From: Hydractinia symbiolongicarpus
Taxonomy: Eukaryota > Cnidaria > Hydrozoa > Anthoathecata > Hydractiniidae
DNA length: 64,000 nt
Reading direction: 5' to 3'
Assembly (NCBI RefSeq): GCF_029227915.1
Contig: NC_079878.1
Location: 23,339,501-23,403,500, forward strand
Numbering within the stretch: the stretch's first letter is position 1; the number at the start of each line of letters is the position of its first letter. Below are positions 1 to 15,568 of the stretch, piece by piece. A program made the position numbers and the translations under genes. Below the pieces are notes generated by a model. The model searched no databases. It saw only the letters and a list, made by a program, of their open reading frames with translations, and had not been told where the DNA came from.

Positions 1-23
1 ATATATACTGGTTGTGCAATTTT

Positions 24-122
24 GCAACTTAAGTCGCCAGCAATACTTAAACTTGCTAATCTCCCCGCAAGATGTATCTTACACACATTTTACAAATACA
101 TATATAATGGTTGTGCAATTGT
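24..122 (+). repeat. Representative satellite monomer (99 bp)
   Basis: The first complete monomer in the window, taken from GCAACTTAAG to the base before the next GCAACCTAAG. It has the parts seen throughout: an A-rich leader, TTAAACTTGCTAAT, a conserved CCCCG, an imperfect inverted repeat (here GCAAGATGTATCTTAC, with the second pair broken), ACACATTTTACAAATACATATATAA and a GGTTGTGCAATT tail. At 99 bp it equals 33 codons, so frames stay open from one monomer into the next. Monomers whose TA tract is longer or shorter by 2 bp shift the frame. Confidence 0.9.
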
Positions 123-1571
123 GCAACCTAAGTGGTCAAAAATGTTTAAATTTTCAAATGTACCCGTAAGATTCATCTTACACATATTTTACAAATATAT
201 ATATATACTGGTTCTGCAATTGTGCAACTTAAGTCGACAACAATACTTAAACTTGCTAATGTCCCCGTAAGATGTATCTTACACACATTTCACAAATACA
301 TATATATATTGGCTGTGGAATTTTGCAACCTAAGTGGTCAAAAGTGTTTAAATTTGCAAAGGTCCCCGTAAGATTCCTCTTACACATATTTTACAAATAT
401 GTATATATACTGGTTGTGCAATTGTGTAGCTTAAGTTGACAACAATACTTAAACTTGCTAATGTCCCCGTAAGATGTATCTTACACACATTTTACAAGTA
501 CATATATATTGGCTGTGGATTTTTGCAACGTAAGTGGTCAAAAATATTTATATTTGCAAATGTCCCCGTAAGGTTCGTTTTACACACATTCTACAATTAT
601 ATATATATTGATTGTGAAAATTTCCAAATTAAGTGGACAAAACTATCTAAGCATCCTTATGTCCCCGAAAGATGCATTTTACACACATTTTACAAATATA
701 TATACTTGTTGTGGACTTTCCAAACTTAAGCCACCAAAAATAAGCAAACTTCCAAATGTTCCCGTTAGATGCATTTTATAACACATACATAATACGGTAA
801 CTTCGGCCGAAACACAAAATATACACGCAATGTGACCACGCAATATCTTCACAGTACGCAATGCTCCCGTGAGAGTCATTCTCCACACAAATTTTAAAGT
901 ATATATGGATATTAAACATTCTAGAGCCTGAAAAGTTGCCCATTCGGTTATATCGTGCCAATGTCCCCGCTAGATGATTTGGCACACATTTTACAAATAT
1001 ATATACTGGCCGTTGACTCTTCCAACTTAGGTCGACAAACATATTTAAATTTGGAAATGTCCCCGTAAGATTCATCTTACACATATTTTACAAATATATA
1101 TATACTGGTTGTGGAGTTTTGCAACCTAGGTCAACGAAAATATTTAAATTTGCAAATGTCCCCGTAAGATTCATCTTACACATATTTCACAAATACATAT
1201 ATATATTGGTTATGGAATTTTGCAACCTAAGTGGTCAAAAGTATTTAAATTTGCAATTGTCCCCGTAAGATTCCTCTTACACATGTTTTACAAATATGTA
1301 TATATACTGGTTGTGCAATTGTGCAACTTATGTCGACAACAATACTTAAACTTGCTAATGTCCCCGTAAGATGTATCTTACACACATTTTACAAGTACAT
1401 ATATATTGGCTGTGGATTTTTGCAACGTAAGTGGTCAAAAATATTTATATTTGCAAATGTCCCCGTAAGGTTCGTCTTACACACATTCTACAATTATATA
1501 TATATTGATTGTGAAAAATTCCAAATTAAGTGGACAAAACTATATAAGCATCCTTATGTCCACGAAAGATG

Positions 1572-4350
1572 CAATTTACACACATTTTACAAATATATAT
1601 ACTTGTTGTGGACTTTCCAAACTTAAGCCACCAAAAATAAGCAAACTTCCAAATGTTCCCGTTAGATGCATTTTATAACACATACATAATACGGTAACTT
1701 CGGCCGAAACACAAAATATACACGCAATGTGACCACGCAATATCTTCACAGTACGCAATGCTCCCGTGAGAGTCATTCTCCACACAAATTTTAAAGTATA
1801 TATGGATATTAAACATTCTAGAGCCTGAAAAGTTGCCCATTCGGTTATATCGTGCCAATGTCCCCGCTAGATGATTTGGCACACATTTTACAAATATATA
1901 TACTGGCCGTTGACTCTTCCAACTTAGGTCGACAAACATATTTAAATTTGGAAATTTCCCCGTAAGATTCATCTTACACATATTTTACAAATATATATAT
2001 ACTGGTTGTGGAGTTTTGCAACCTAGGTCAACGAAAATATTTAAATTTGCAAATGTCCCCGTAAGATTCATCTTACACATATTTCACAAATACATATATA
2101 TATTGGTTATGGAATTTTGCAACCTAAGTGGTCAAAAGTATTTAAATTTGCAATTGTCCCCGTAAGATTCCTCTTACACATGTTTTACAAATATGTATAT
2201 ATACTGGTTGTGCAATTGTGCAACTTAAGTCGACAACAATACTTAAACTTGCTAATGTCCCCGTAAGATGTATCTTACACACATTTTACAAGTACATATA
2301 TATTGGCTGTGGATTTTTGCAACGTAAGTGGTCAAAAATATTTATATTTGCAAATGTCCCCGTAAGGTTCGTCTTACACACATTCTACAATTATATATAT
2401 ATTGATTGTGAAAAATTCCAAATTAAGTGGACAAAACTATATAAGCATCCTTATGTCCACGAAAGATGCAATTTACACACATTTTACAAATATATATACT
2501 TGTTGTGGACTTTCCCAACTTAAGCCACCAACAATAAGCAAACTTCCAAATGTTCCCATTAGATGCATTTTATAACACATACATAATACGGTAACTTCGG
2601 CCGAAACACAAAACATACACGCAATGTCACCGCGCAATATCTTCACAGTACGCAATGCTTCTGTGAGAGTCATTCTCACACAAATTTTAAAGTATACATG
2701 GATATTAAACATTCTAGAGCCTGAAAAATTGCCCATTCGGTTATATCGTGCCAATGTCCCCGCTAGATGATTTGGCACACATTTTACAAATATATATACT
2801 GGTTGTTGACTTTTCCAACTTAGGTCGACAAAAATATTTAAACTTGCAAATGTCCCCGTAAGATTCATCTTACACATATTTTACAAATATATATATACTG
2901 GTTGTGCAATTTTGCAACTTAAGTCGCCAGCAATACTTAAACTTGCTAATGTCCCCGCAAGATGTATCTTACACACATTTTACAAATACATATATACTGG
3001 TTGTGCAATTGTGCAACCTAAGTGGTCAAAAATGTTTAAATTTTCAAATGTACCCGTAAGATTCATCTTACACATATTGTACAAATATATATATATACTG
3101 GTTCTGCAATTGTGCAACTTAAGTCGACAACAATACTTAAACTTGCTAATGTCCCCGTAAGATGTATCTTACACACATTTCACAAATACATATATATATT
3201 GGCTGTGGAATTTTGCAACCTAAGTGGTCAAAAGTGTTTAAATTTGCAAATGTCCCCGTAAGATTCCTCTTACACATATTTTACAAATATGTATATATAC
3301 TGGTTGTGCAATTGTGTAGCTTAAGTTGACAACAATACTTAAACTTGCTAATGTCCCCGTAAGATGTATCTTACACACATTTTACAAGTACATATATATA
3401 GGCTGTGGATTTTTGCAACGTAAGTGGTCAAAAATATTTATATTTGCAAATGTCCCCATAAGGTTCGTTTTACACACATTCTACAATTATATATATATTG
3501 ATTGTGAAAATTTCCAAATTAAGTGGACAAAACTATCTAAGCATCCTTATGTCCCCGAAAGATGCATTTTACACACATTTTACAAATATATATACTTGTT
3601 GTGGACTTTCCCAACTTAAGCCACCAACAATAAGCAAACTTCCAAATGTTCCCATTAGATGCATTTTAAAACACATACATAATACGGTAACTTCGGCCGA
3701 AACACAAAACATACACGCAATGTCACCGCGCAATATCTTCACAGTACGCAATGCTCCCGTGAGAGTCATTCTCACACAAATTTTAAAGTATACATGGATA
3801 TTAAACATTCTAGAGCCTGAAAAATTGCCCATTCGGTTATATCGTGCCAATGTCCCCGCTAGATGATTTGGCACACATTTTACAAATATATATACTGGTT
3901 GTTGACTTTTCCAACTTAGGTCGACAAAAATATTTAAACTTGCAAATGTCCCCGTAAGATTCATCTTACACATATTTTACAAATATATATATACTGGTTG
4001 TGCAATTTTGCAACTTAAGTCGCCAGCAATACTTAAACTTGCTAATCTCCCCGCAAGATGTATCTTACACACATTTTACAAATACATATATAATGGTTGT
4101 GCAATTGTGCAACCTAAGTGGTCAAAAATGTTTAAATTTTCAAATGTACCCGTAAGATTCATCTTACACATATTTTACAAATATATATATATACTGGTTC
4201 TGCAATTGTGCAACTTAAGTCGACAACAATACTTAAACTTGCTAATGTCCCCGTAAGATGTATCTTACACACATTTCACAAATACATATATATATTGGCT
4301 GTGGAATTTTGCAACCTAAGTGGTCAAAAATATTTAAACTTGCAAATGTT
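1572..4350. repeat. Satellite segment duplicated 22,056 bp downstream (copy 1)
   Basis: This 2.8-kb stretch matches 23,628-26,406 at a constant offset of 22,056 bp, through three marker blocks (1576, 2473, 3569). Both copies share the private variant GGAAATTTCCCCGTAAG (near 1950 and 24,006). Small differences are present, for example CAACGAAAATA at about 2030 against CAACAAAAATA in the other copy. Beyond both ends the two stretches diverge in monomer type. Confidence 0.75.
2473..2877. repeat. Diverged four-monomer marker block (representative of 44 copies)
   Basis: About 405 bp made of four consecutive monomers that still carry the CCCRN..AGA core but have diverged strongly elsewhere. It is recognised by ACGGTAACTTCGGCCGAAAC and by CTAGAGCCTGAAAA. 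Blocks start near 679, 1576, 2473, 3569, 4968, 6466, 7564, 9060, 10160, 11262, 13764, 14562, 16467, 17265, 18161, 19059, 20054, 21543, 22439, 23632, 24529, 25625, 27121, 28617, 29513, 30609, 32105, 33201, 34898, 37002, 38493, 39188, 40084, 41180, 42480, 44177, 46279, 47770, 49069, 50770, 52268, 54466, 55260 and 56553. Spacings run from 695 to 2,502 bp and are close to whole multiples of 100 bp, so blocks are separated by whole monomers. Confidence 0.93.
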
Positions 4351-7300
4351 CCCGCAAGATGTATCTTACACACATTTTACAAATACATATATAATGGTTG
4401 TGCAATTGTGCAACCTAAGTGGTCAAAAATGTTTAAATTTTCAAATGTACCCGTAAGATTCATCTTACACATATTTTACAAATATATATATATATACTGG
4501 TTCTGCAATTGTGCAACTTAAGTCGACAACAATACTTAAACTTGCTAATGTCCCCGTAAGATGTATCTTACACACATTTCACAAATACATATATATATTG
4601 GCTGTGGAATTTTGCAACCTAAGTGGTCAAAAGTGTTTAAATTTGCAAATGTCCCCGTAAGATTCCTCTTACACATATTTTACAAATATGTATATATACT
4701 GGTTGTGCAATTGTGTAGCTTAAGTTGACAACAATACTTAAACTTGCTAATGTCCCCGTAAGATGTATCTTACACACATTTTACAAGTACATATATATTG
4801 GCTGTGGATTTTTGCAACGTAAGTGGTCAAAAATATTTATATTTGCAAATGTCCCCGTAAGGTTCGTTTTACACACATTCTACAATTATATATATATTGA
4901 TTGTGAAAATTTCCAAATTAAGTGGACAAAACTATCTAAGCATCCTTATGTCCCCGAAAGATGCATTTTACACACATTTTACAAATATATATACTTGTTG
5001 TGGACTTTCCCAACTTAAGCCACCAACAATAAGCAAACTTCCAAATGTTCCCATTAGATGCATTTTATAACACATACATAATACGGTAACTTCGGCCGAA
5101 ACACAAAACATACACGCAATGTCACCGCGCAATATCTTCACAGTACGCAATGCTCCCGTGAGAGTCATTCTCACACAAATTTTAAAGTATACATGGATAT
5201 TAAACATTCTAGAGCCTGAAAAATTGCCCATTCGGTTATATCGTGCCAATGTCCCCGCTAGATGATTTGGCACACATTTTACAAATATATATACTGGTTG
5301 TTGACTTTTCCAACTTAGGTCGACAAAAATATTTAAACTTGCAAATGTCCCCGTAAGATTCATCTTACACATATTTTACAAATATATATATACTGGTTGT
5401 GCAATTTTGCAACTTAAGTCGCCAGCAATACTTAAACTTGCTAATCTCCCCGCAAGATGTATCTTACACACATTTTACAAATACATATATAATGGTTGTG
5501 CAATTGTGCAACCTAAGTGGTCAAAAATGTTTAAATTTTCAAATGTACCCGTAAGATTCATCTTACACATATTTTACAAATATATATATATATACTGGTT
5601 CTGCAATTGTGCAACTTAAGTCGACAACAATACTTAAACTTGCTAATGTCCCCGTAAGATGTATCTTACACACATTTCACAAATACATATATATATTGGC
5701 TGTGGAATTTTGCAACCTAAGTGGTCAAAAATATTTAAACTTGCAAATGTCCCCGAAAGATTCATCTTACACATATTTTACAAATATATATATACTGGTT
5801 GTGCAATTTTGCAACTTAAGTCGCCAGCAATACTTAAACTTGCTAATCTCCCCGCAAGATGTATCTTACACACATTTTACAAATACATATATAATGGTTG
5901 TGCAATTGTGCAACCTAAGTGGTCAAAAATGTTTAAATTTTCAAATGTACCCGTAAGATTCATCTTACACATATTTTACAAATATATATATATACTGGTT
6001 CTGCAATTGTGCAACTTAAGTCGACAACAATACTTAAACTTGCTAATGTCCCCGTAAGATGTATCTTACACACATTTCACAAATACATATATATATTGGC
6101 TGTGGAATTTTGCAACCTAAGTGGTCAAAAGTGTTTAAATTTGCAAATGTCCCCGTAAGATTCCTCTTACACATATTTTACAAATATGTATATATACTGG
6201 TTGTGCAATTGTGTAGCTTAAGTTGACAACAATACTTAAACTTGCTAATGTCCCCGTAAGATGTATCTTACACACATTTTACAAGTACATATATATTGGC
6301 TGTGGATTTTTGCAACGTAAGTGGTCAAAAATATTTATATTTGGAAATGTCCCCGTAAGGTTCGTTTTACACACATTCTACAATTATATATATATTGATT
6401 GTGAAAATTTCCAAATTAAGTGGACAAAACTATCTAAGCATCCTTATGTCCCCGAAAGATGCATTTTACACACATTTTACAAATATATATACTTGTTGTG
6501 GACTTTCCCAACTTAAGCCACCAACAATAAGCAAACTTCCAAATGTTCCCATTAGATGCATTTTATAACACATACATAATACGGTAACTTCGGCCGAAAC
6601 ACAAAAAATACACGCAATGTCACCGCGCAATATCTTCACAGTACGCAATGCTCCCGTGAGAGTCATTCTCACACAAATTTTAAAGTATACATGGATATTA
6701 AACATTCTAGAGCCTGAAAAATTGCCCATTCGGTTATATCGTGCCAATGTCCCCGCTAGATGATTTGGCACACATTTTACAAATATATATACTGGTTGTT
6801 GACTTTTCCAACTTAGGTCGACAAAAATATTTAAACTTGCAAATGTCCCCGTAAGATTCATCTTACACATATTTTACAAATATATATATACTGGTTGTGC
6901 AATTTTGCAACTTAAGTCGCCAGCAATACTTAAACTTGCTAATCTCCCCGCAAGATGTATCTTACACACATTTTACAAATACATATATAATGGTTGTGCA
7001 ATTGTGCAACCTAAGTGGTCAAAAATGTTTAAATTTTCAAATGTACCCGTAAGATTCATCTTACACATATTTTACAAATATATATATATATACTGGTTCT
7101 GCAATTGTGCAACTTAAGTCGACAACAATACTTAAACTTGCTAATGTCCCCGTAAGATGTATCTTACACACATTTCACAAATACATATATATATTGGCTG
7201 TGGAATTTTGCAACCTAAGTGGTCAAAAGTGTTTAAATTTGCAAATGTCCCCGTAAGATTCCTCTTACACATATTTTACAAATATGTATATATACTGGTT

Positions 7301-10300
7301 GTGCAATTGTGTAGCTTAAGTTGACAACAATACTTAAACTTGCTAATGTCCCCGTAAGATGTATCTTACACACATTTTACAAGTACATATGTATTGGCTG
7401 TGGATTTTTGCAACGTAAGTGGTCAAAAATATTTATATTTGCAAATGTCCCCGTAAGGTTCGTTTTACACACATTCTACAATTATATATATATTGATTGT
7501 GAAAATTTCCAAATTAAGTGGACAAAACTATCTAAGCATCCTTATGTCCCCGAAAGATGCATTTTACACACATTTTACAAATATATATACTTGTTGTGGA
7601 CTTTCCCAACTTAAGCCACCAACAATAAGCAAACTTCCAAATGTTCCCATTAGATGCATTTTATAACACATACATAATACGGTAACTTCGGCCGAAACAC
7701 AAAACATACACGCAATGTCACCGCGCAATATCTTCACAGTACGCAATGCTCCCGTGAGAGTCATTCTCACACAAGTTTTAAAGTATACATGGATATTAAA
7801 CATTCTAGAGCCTGAAAAATTGCCCATTCGGTTATATCGTGCCAATGTCCCCGCTAGATGATTTGGCACACATTTTACAAATATATATACTGGTTGTTGA
7901 CTTTTCCAACTTAGGTCGACAAAAATATTTAAACTTGCAAATGTCCCCGTAAGATTCATCTTACACATATTTTACAAATATATATATACTGGTTGTGCAA
8001 TTTTGCAACTTAAGTCGCCAGCAATACTTAAACTTGCTAATCTCCCCGCAAGATGTATCTTACACACATTTTACAAATACATATATAATGGTTGTGCAAT
8101 TGTGCAACCTAAGTGGTCAAAAATGTTTAAATTTTCAAATGTACCCGTAAGATTCATCTTACACATATTTTACAAATATATATATATACTGGTTCTGCAA
8201 TTGTGCAACTTAAGTCGACAACAATACTTAAACTTGCTAATGTCCCCGTAAGATGTATCTTACACACATTTCACAAATACATATATATATTGGCTGTGGA
8301 ATTTTGCAACCTAAGTGGTCAAAAATATTTAAACTTGCAAATGTCCCCGAAAGATTCATCTTACACATATTTTACAAATATATATATACTGGTTGTGCAA
8401 TTTTGCAACTTAAGTCGCCAGCAATACTTAAACTTGCTAATCTCCCCGCAAGATGTATCTTACACACATTTTACAAATACATATATAATGGTTGTGCAAT
8501 TGTGCAACCTAAGTGGTCAAAAATGTTTAAATTTTCAAATGTACCCGTAAGATTCATCTTACACATATTTTACAAATATATATATATACTGGTTCTGCAA
8601 TTGTGCAACTTAAGTCGACAACAATACTTAAACTTGCTAATGTCCCCGTAAGATGTATCTTACACACATTTCACAAATACATATATATATTGGCTGTGGA
8701 ATTTTGCAACCTAAGTGGTCAAAAGTGTTTAAATTTGCAAATGTCCCCGTAAGATTCCTCTTACACATATTTTACAAATATGTATATATACTGGTTGTGC
8801 AATTGTGTAGCTTAAGTTGACAACAATACTTAAACTTGCTAATGTCCCCGTAAGATGTATCTTACACACATTTTACAAGTACATATATATTGGCTGTGGA
8901 TTTTTGCAACGTAAGTGGTCAAAAATATTTATATTTGCAAATGTCCCCGTAAGGTTCGTTTTACACACATTCTACAATTATATATATATTGATTGTGAAA
9001 ATTTCCAAATTAAGTGGACAAAACTATCTAAGCATCCTTATGTCCCCGAAAGATGCATTTTACACACATTTTACAAATATATATACTTGTTGTGGACTTT
9101 CCCAACTTAAGCCACCAACAATAAGCAAACTTCCAAATGTTCCCATTAGATGCATTTTATAACACATACATAATACGGTAACTTCGGCCGAAACACAAAA
9201 CATACACGCAATGTCACCGCGCAATATCTTCACAGTACGCAATGCTCCCGTGAGAGTCATTCTCACACAAATTTTAAAGTATACATGGATATTAAACATT
9301 CTAGAGCCTGAAAAATTGCCCATTCGGTTATATCGTGCCAATGTCCCCGCTAGATGATTTGGCACACATTTTACAAATATATATATACTGGTTGTTGACT
9401 TTTCCAACTTAGGTCGACAAAAATATTTAAACTTGCAAATGTCCCCGTAAGATTCATCTTACACATATTTTACAAATATATATATACTGGTTGTGCAATT
9501 TTGCAACTTAAGTCGCCAGCAATACTTAAACTTGCTAATCTCCCCGCAAGATGTATCTTACACACATTTTACAAATACATATATAATGGTTGTGCAATTG
9601 TGCAACCTAAGTGGTCAAAAATGTTTAAATTTTCAAATGTACCCGTAAGATTCATCTTACACATATTTTACAAATATATATATATATACTGGTTCTGCAA
9701 TTGTGCAACTTAAGTCGACAACAATACTTAAACTTGCTAATGTCCCCGTAAGATGTATCTTACACACATTTCACAAATACATATATATATTGGCTGTGGA
9801 ATTTTGCAACCTAAGTGGTCAAAAGTGTTTAAATTTGCAAATGTCCCCGTAAGATTCCTCTTACACATATTTTACAAATATGTATATATACTGGTTGTGC
9901 AATTGTGTAGCTTAAGTTGACAACAATACTTAAACTTGCTAATGTCCCCGTAAGATGTATCTTACACACATTTTACAAGTACATATATATTGGCTGTGGA
10001 TTTTTGCAACGTAAGTGGTCAAAAATATTTATATTTGCAAATGTCCCCGTAAGGTTCGTTTTACACACATTCTACAATTATATATATATTGATTGTGAAA
10101 ATTTCCAAATTAAGTGGACAAAACTATCTAAGCATCCTTATGTCCCCGAAAGATGCATTTTACACACATTTTACAAATATATATACTTGTTGTGGACTTT
10201 CCCAACTTAAGCCACCAACAATAAGCAAACTTCCAAATGTTCCCATTAGATGCATTTTATAACACATACATAATACGGTAACTTCGGCCGAAACACAAAA

Positions 10301-12865
10301 CATACACGCAATGTCACCGCGCAATATCTTCACAGTACGCAATGCTCCCGTGAGAGTCATTCTCACACAAATTTTAAAGTATACATGGATATTAAACATT
10401 CTAGAGCCTGAAAAATTGCCCATTCGGTTATATCGTGCCAATGTCCCCGCTAGATGATTTGGCACACATTTTACAAATATATATACTGGTTGTTGACTTT
10501 TCCAACTTAGGTCGACAAAAATATTTAAACTTGCAAATGTCCCCGTAAGATTCATCTTACACATATTTTACAAATATATATATACTGGTTGTGCAATTTT
10601 GCAACTTAAGTCGCCAGCAATACTTAAACTTGCTAATCTCCCCGCAAGATGTATCTTACACACATTTTACAAATACATATATAATGGTTGTGCAATTGTG
10701 CAACCTAAGTGGTCAAAAATGTTTAAATTTTCAAATGTACCCGTAAGATTCATCTTACACATATTTTACAAATATATATATATATATATACTGGTTCTGC
10801 AATTGTGCAACTTAAGTCGACAACAATACTTAAACTTGCTAATGTCCCCGTAAGATGTATCTTACACACATTTCACAAATACATATATATATTGGCTGTG
10901 GAATTTTGCAACCTAAGTGGTCAAAAGTGTTTAAATTTGCAAATGTCCCCGTAAGATTCCTCTTACACATATTTTACAAATATGTATATATACTGGTTGT
11001 GCAATTGTGTAGCTTAAGTTGACAACAATACTTAAACTTGCTAATGTCCCCGTAAGATGTATCTTACACACATTTTACAAGTACATATATATTGGCTGTG
11101 GATTTTTGCAACGTAAGTGGTCAAAAATATTTATAATTGCAAATGTCCCCGTAAGGTTCGTTTTACACACATTCTACAATTATATATATATTGATTGTGA
11201 AAATTTCCAAATTAAGTGGACAAAACTATCTAAGCATCCTTATGTCCCCGAAAGATGCATTTTACACACATTTTACAAATATATATACTTGTTGTGGACT
11301 TTCCCAACTTAAGCCACCAACAATAAGCAAACTTCCAAATGTTCCCATTAGATGCATTTTATAACACATACATAATACGGTAACTTCGGCCGAAACACAA
11401 AACATACACGCAATGTCACCGCGCAATATCTTCACAGTACGCAATGCTCCCGTGAGAGTCATTCTCACACAAATTTTAAAGTATACATGGATATTAAACA
11501 TTCTAGAGCCTGAAAAATTGCCCATTCGGTTATATCGTGCCAATGTCCCCGCTAGATGATTTGGCACACATTTTACAAATATATATACTGGTTGTTGACT
11601 TTTCCAACTTAGGTCGACAAAAATATTTAAACTTGCAAATGTCCCCGTAAGATTCATCTTACACATATTTTACAAATATATATATACTGGTTGTGCAATT
11701 TTGCAACTTAAGTCGCCAGCAATACGTAAACTTGCTAATCTCCCCGCAAGATGTATCTTACACACATTTTACAAATACATATATACTGGTTGTGCAATTG
11801 TGCAACCTAAGTGGTCAAAAATGTTTAAATTTGCAAATGTACCCGTAAGATTCATCTTACACATATTTTACAAATATATATATATATACTGGTTCTGCAA
11901 TTATGCAACTTAAGTCGACAACAATACTTAAACTTGCTAATGTCCCCGTAAGATGTATCTTACACACATTTCACAAATACATATATATATTGGCTGTGGA
12001 ATTTTGCAACCTAAGTGGTCAAAAGTGTTTAAATTTGCAAATGTTCCCGTAAGATTCCTCTTACACATATTTTACAAATATGTATATATACTGGTTGTGC
12101 AATTGTGTAGCTTAAGTTGACAACAATACTTAAACTTGCTAATGTCCCCGTAAGATGTATCTTACACACATTTTACAAATACATATATATTGGCTGTGGA
12201 TTTTTGCAACCTAAGTGGTCAAAAATATTTATATTTGCAAATGTCCCCGTAAGATTCATCTTACACGTATTTTACTAATATATTTATACAGGTTGTGCAA
12301 TTGGGCAACTTAATTCGACAACAATACTTAAACTTGCTAATGTCCCCGTAAGATGTATCTTACACACATTTTACAAGTACATATATATTGGCTGTGGATT
12401 TTTGCAACATAAGTGGTCAAAAATATTTATATTTGCAAATGTCCCCGTAAGGTTCGTCTTACACATATTTTACAAATATATATATACTGGTTGTGCAATT
12501 TTGCAACTTAAGTCGCCAGCAATACTTAAACTTGCTAATGTCCCCGCAAGATGTATCTTACACACATTTTACAAATACATATATACTGGTTATGCAATTG
12601 TGCAACCTAAGTGGTCAAAAATGTTTAAATTTGCAAATGTCCCCGTAAGATTCATCTTACACATATTTTACAAATATATATATATACTTGTTCTGCAATT
12701 GTGCAACTTAAGTCGACAACAATACTTAAACTTGCTAATGTCCCCGTAAGATGTATCTTACACACATTTCACAAATACATATATATATATATTGGTTGTG
12801 GAATTTTGCAACCTAAGTGGTCAAAAGTATTTATATTTGCAAATGTCCCCGTAAGGTTCGTCTTA

Positions 12866-15204
12866 CACATATTTTACAAATATGTATATATACTGGTTGT
12901 GCAATTGTGTAGCTTAAGTTGACAACAATACTTAAACTTGCTAATGTCCCCGTAAGATGTATCTTACACACATTTTACAAATACATATATATTGGCTGTG
13001 GATTTTTGCAACCTAAGTGGTCAAAAATATTTATATTTGCAAATGTCCCCGTAAGATTCATCTTACACGTATTTTACTAATATATTTATACAGGTTGTGC
13101 AATTGGGCAACTTAATTCGACAACAATACTTAAACTTGCTAATGTCCCCGTAAGATGTATCTTACACACATTTTACAAGTACATATATATTGGCTGTGGA
13201 TTTTTGCAACATAAGTGGTCAAAAGTATTTATATTTGCAAATGTCCCCGTAAGGTTCGTCTTACACATTTTTTACAAATATATATATACTGGTTGTGCAA
13301 TTTTGCAACTTAAGTCGCCAGCAATACTTAAACTTGCTAATGTCCCCGCAAGATGTATCTTACACACATTTTACAAATACATATATACTGGTTATGCAAT
13401 TGTGCAACCTAAGTGGTCAAAAATGTTTAAATTTGCAAATGTCCCCGTAAGATTCATCTTACACATATTTTACAAATATATATATATACTTGTTCTGCAA
13501 TTGTGCAACTTAAGTCGACAACAATACTTAAACTTGCTAATGTCCCCGTAAGATGTATCTTACACACATTTCACAAATACATATATATATATATTGGTTG
13601 TGGAATTTTGCAACCTAAGTGGTCAAAAGTATTTATATTTGCAAATGTCCCCGTAAGGTTCGTCTTACACACATTCTACAATTATATATATATTGATTGT
13701 GAAATTTTCCAAATTAAGTGGACAAAACTATCTAAGCATCCTTATGTCCCCGAAAGATGCATTTTACACACATTTTACAAATATATATACTTGTTGTGGA
13801 CTTTCCCAACTTAAGCCACCAAAAATAAGCAAACTTCCAAATGTTCCCGTTAGATGCATTTTATAACACATACATAATACGGTAACTTCGGCCGAAACAC
13901 AAGACATACACGCAATGTCACCGCGCAATATCTTCACAGTACGCAATGCTTCTGTGAGAGTCATTCTCACACAAATTTTAAAGTATACATGGATATTAAA
14001 CATTCTAGAGCCTGAAAAATTGCCCATTCGGTTATATCGTGCCAATGTCCCCGCTAGATGATTTGGCACACATTTTACAAATATATATACTGGTTGTTGA
14101 CTTTTCCAACTTAGGTCGACAAAAATATTTAAACTTGCAAATGTCCCCGTAAGATTCATCTTACACATATTGTACAAATATATATATATACTGGTTCTGC
14201 AATTGTGTAACTTAAGTCGACAACAATACTTAAACTTGCTAATGTCCCCGTAAGATGTATCTTACACACATTTCACAAATACATATATATATTGGCTGTG
14301 GAATTTTGCAACCTATTTGGTCAAAAGTATTTAAATTTTCAAATGTCCCCGTAAGATTGATCTTACACATATTTTGCAAATACATATATATATTGGTTAT
14401 GGAATTTTGCAACCAAAGTGGTCAAAAATATTTAAATGTGCAAATGTCCCCGTAAGGTTCGTCTTACACACATTCTACATTATATATATATTGATTGTGA
14501 AATTTTCCAAATTAAGTGGACAAAACTATCTAAGCATCCTTATGTCCCCGAAAGATGCATTTTACACACATTTTACAAATATATATACTTGTTGTGGACT
14601 TTCCAAACTTAAGCCACCGAAAATAAGCAAACTTCCAAATGTTCCCGTTAGATGCATTTTATAACACATACATAATACGGTAACTTCGGCCGAAACACAA
14701 AATATACACGCAATGTCACCACGCAATATCTTCACAGTACGCAATGCTCCCGTGAGAGTCATTCTCCACACAAATTTTAAAGTATATATGGATATTAAAC
14801 ATTCTAGAGCCTGAAAAGTTGCCCATTTGGTTATATCATGCCAATGTCCCCGCTAGATGATTTGGCACACATTTTACAAATATATATACTGGCCGTTGAC
14901 TCTTCCAACTTAGGTCGACAAACATATTTAAATTTGGAAATGTCCCCGTAAGATTCATCTTACACATATTATACAAATGTATATATACTGGTTGTGGAGT
15001 TTTGCAACATAGGTCAACAAAAATATTTAAATTTGCAAATGTCCCCGTAAGATTCATCTTACACATATTTCACAAATACATATTTATATATTGGTTATGG
15101 AATTTTGCAACCTAAGTGGTCAAAAGTTTTTAAATTTGCAATTGTCCCCGTAAGATTCCTCTTACACATGTTTTACAAATATGTATATATACTGGTTGTG
15201 CAAT
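12866..15204. repeat. 2.3-kb satellite duplication, copy 1
   Basis: Matches 15,569-17,907 at a constant offset of 2,703 bp, including two marker blocks (13764 and 14562) spaced 798 bp apart in both copies. A few substitutions separate the copies, for example TTTGGCACAC near 14,865 against TTTGGTACAC near 17,568. The stretch 12,402-12,866 is also repeated 802 bp further on, at 13,204-13,668. Confidence 0.8.
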
Positions 15205-15568
15205 TTTGCAACTTAAGTCGCCAGCAATACGTAAACTTGCTAATCTCCCCGCAAGATGTATCTTACACACATTTTACAAATACATATATACTGGTTGTGC
15301 AATTGTGCAACCTAAGTGGTCAAAAATGTTTAAATTTGCAAATGTACCCGTAAGATTCATCTTACACATATTTTACAAATATATATATATATACTGGTTC
15401 TGCAATTATGCAACTTAAGTCGACAACAATACTTAAACTTGCTAATGTCCCCGTAAGATGTATCTTACACACATTTCACAAATACATATATATATTGGCT
15501 GTGGAATTTTGCAACCTAAGTGGTCAAAAGTGTTTAAATTTGCAAATGTTCCCGTAAGATTCCTCTTA

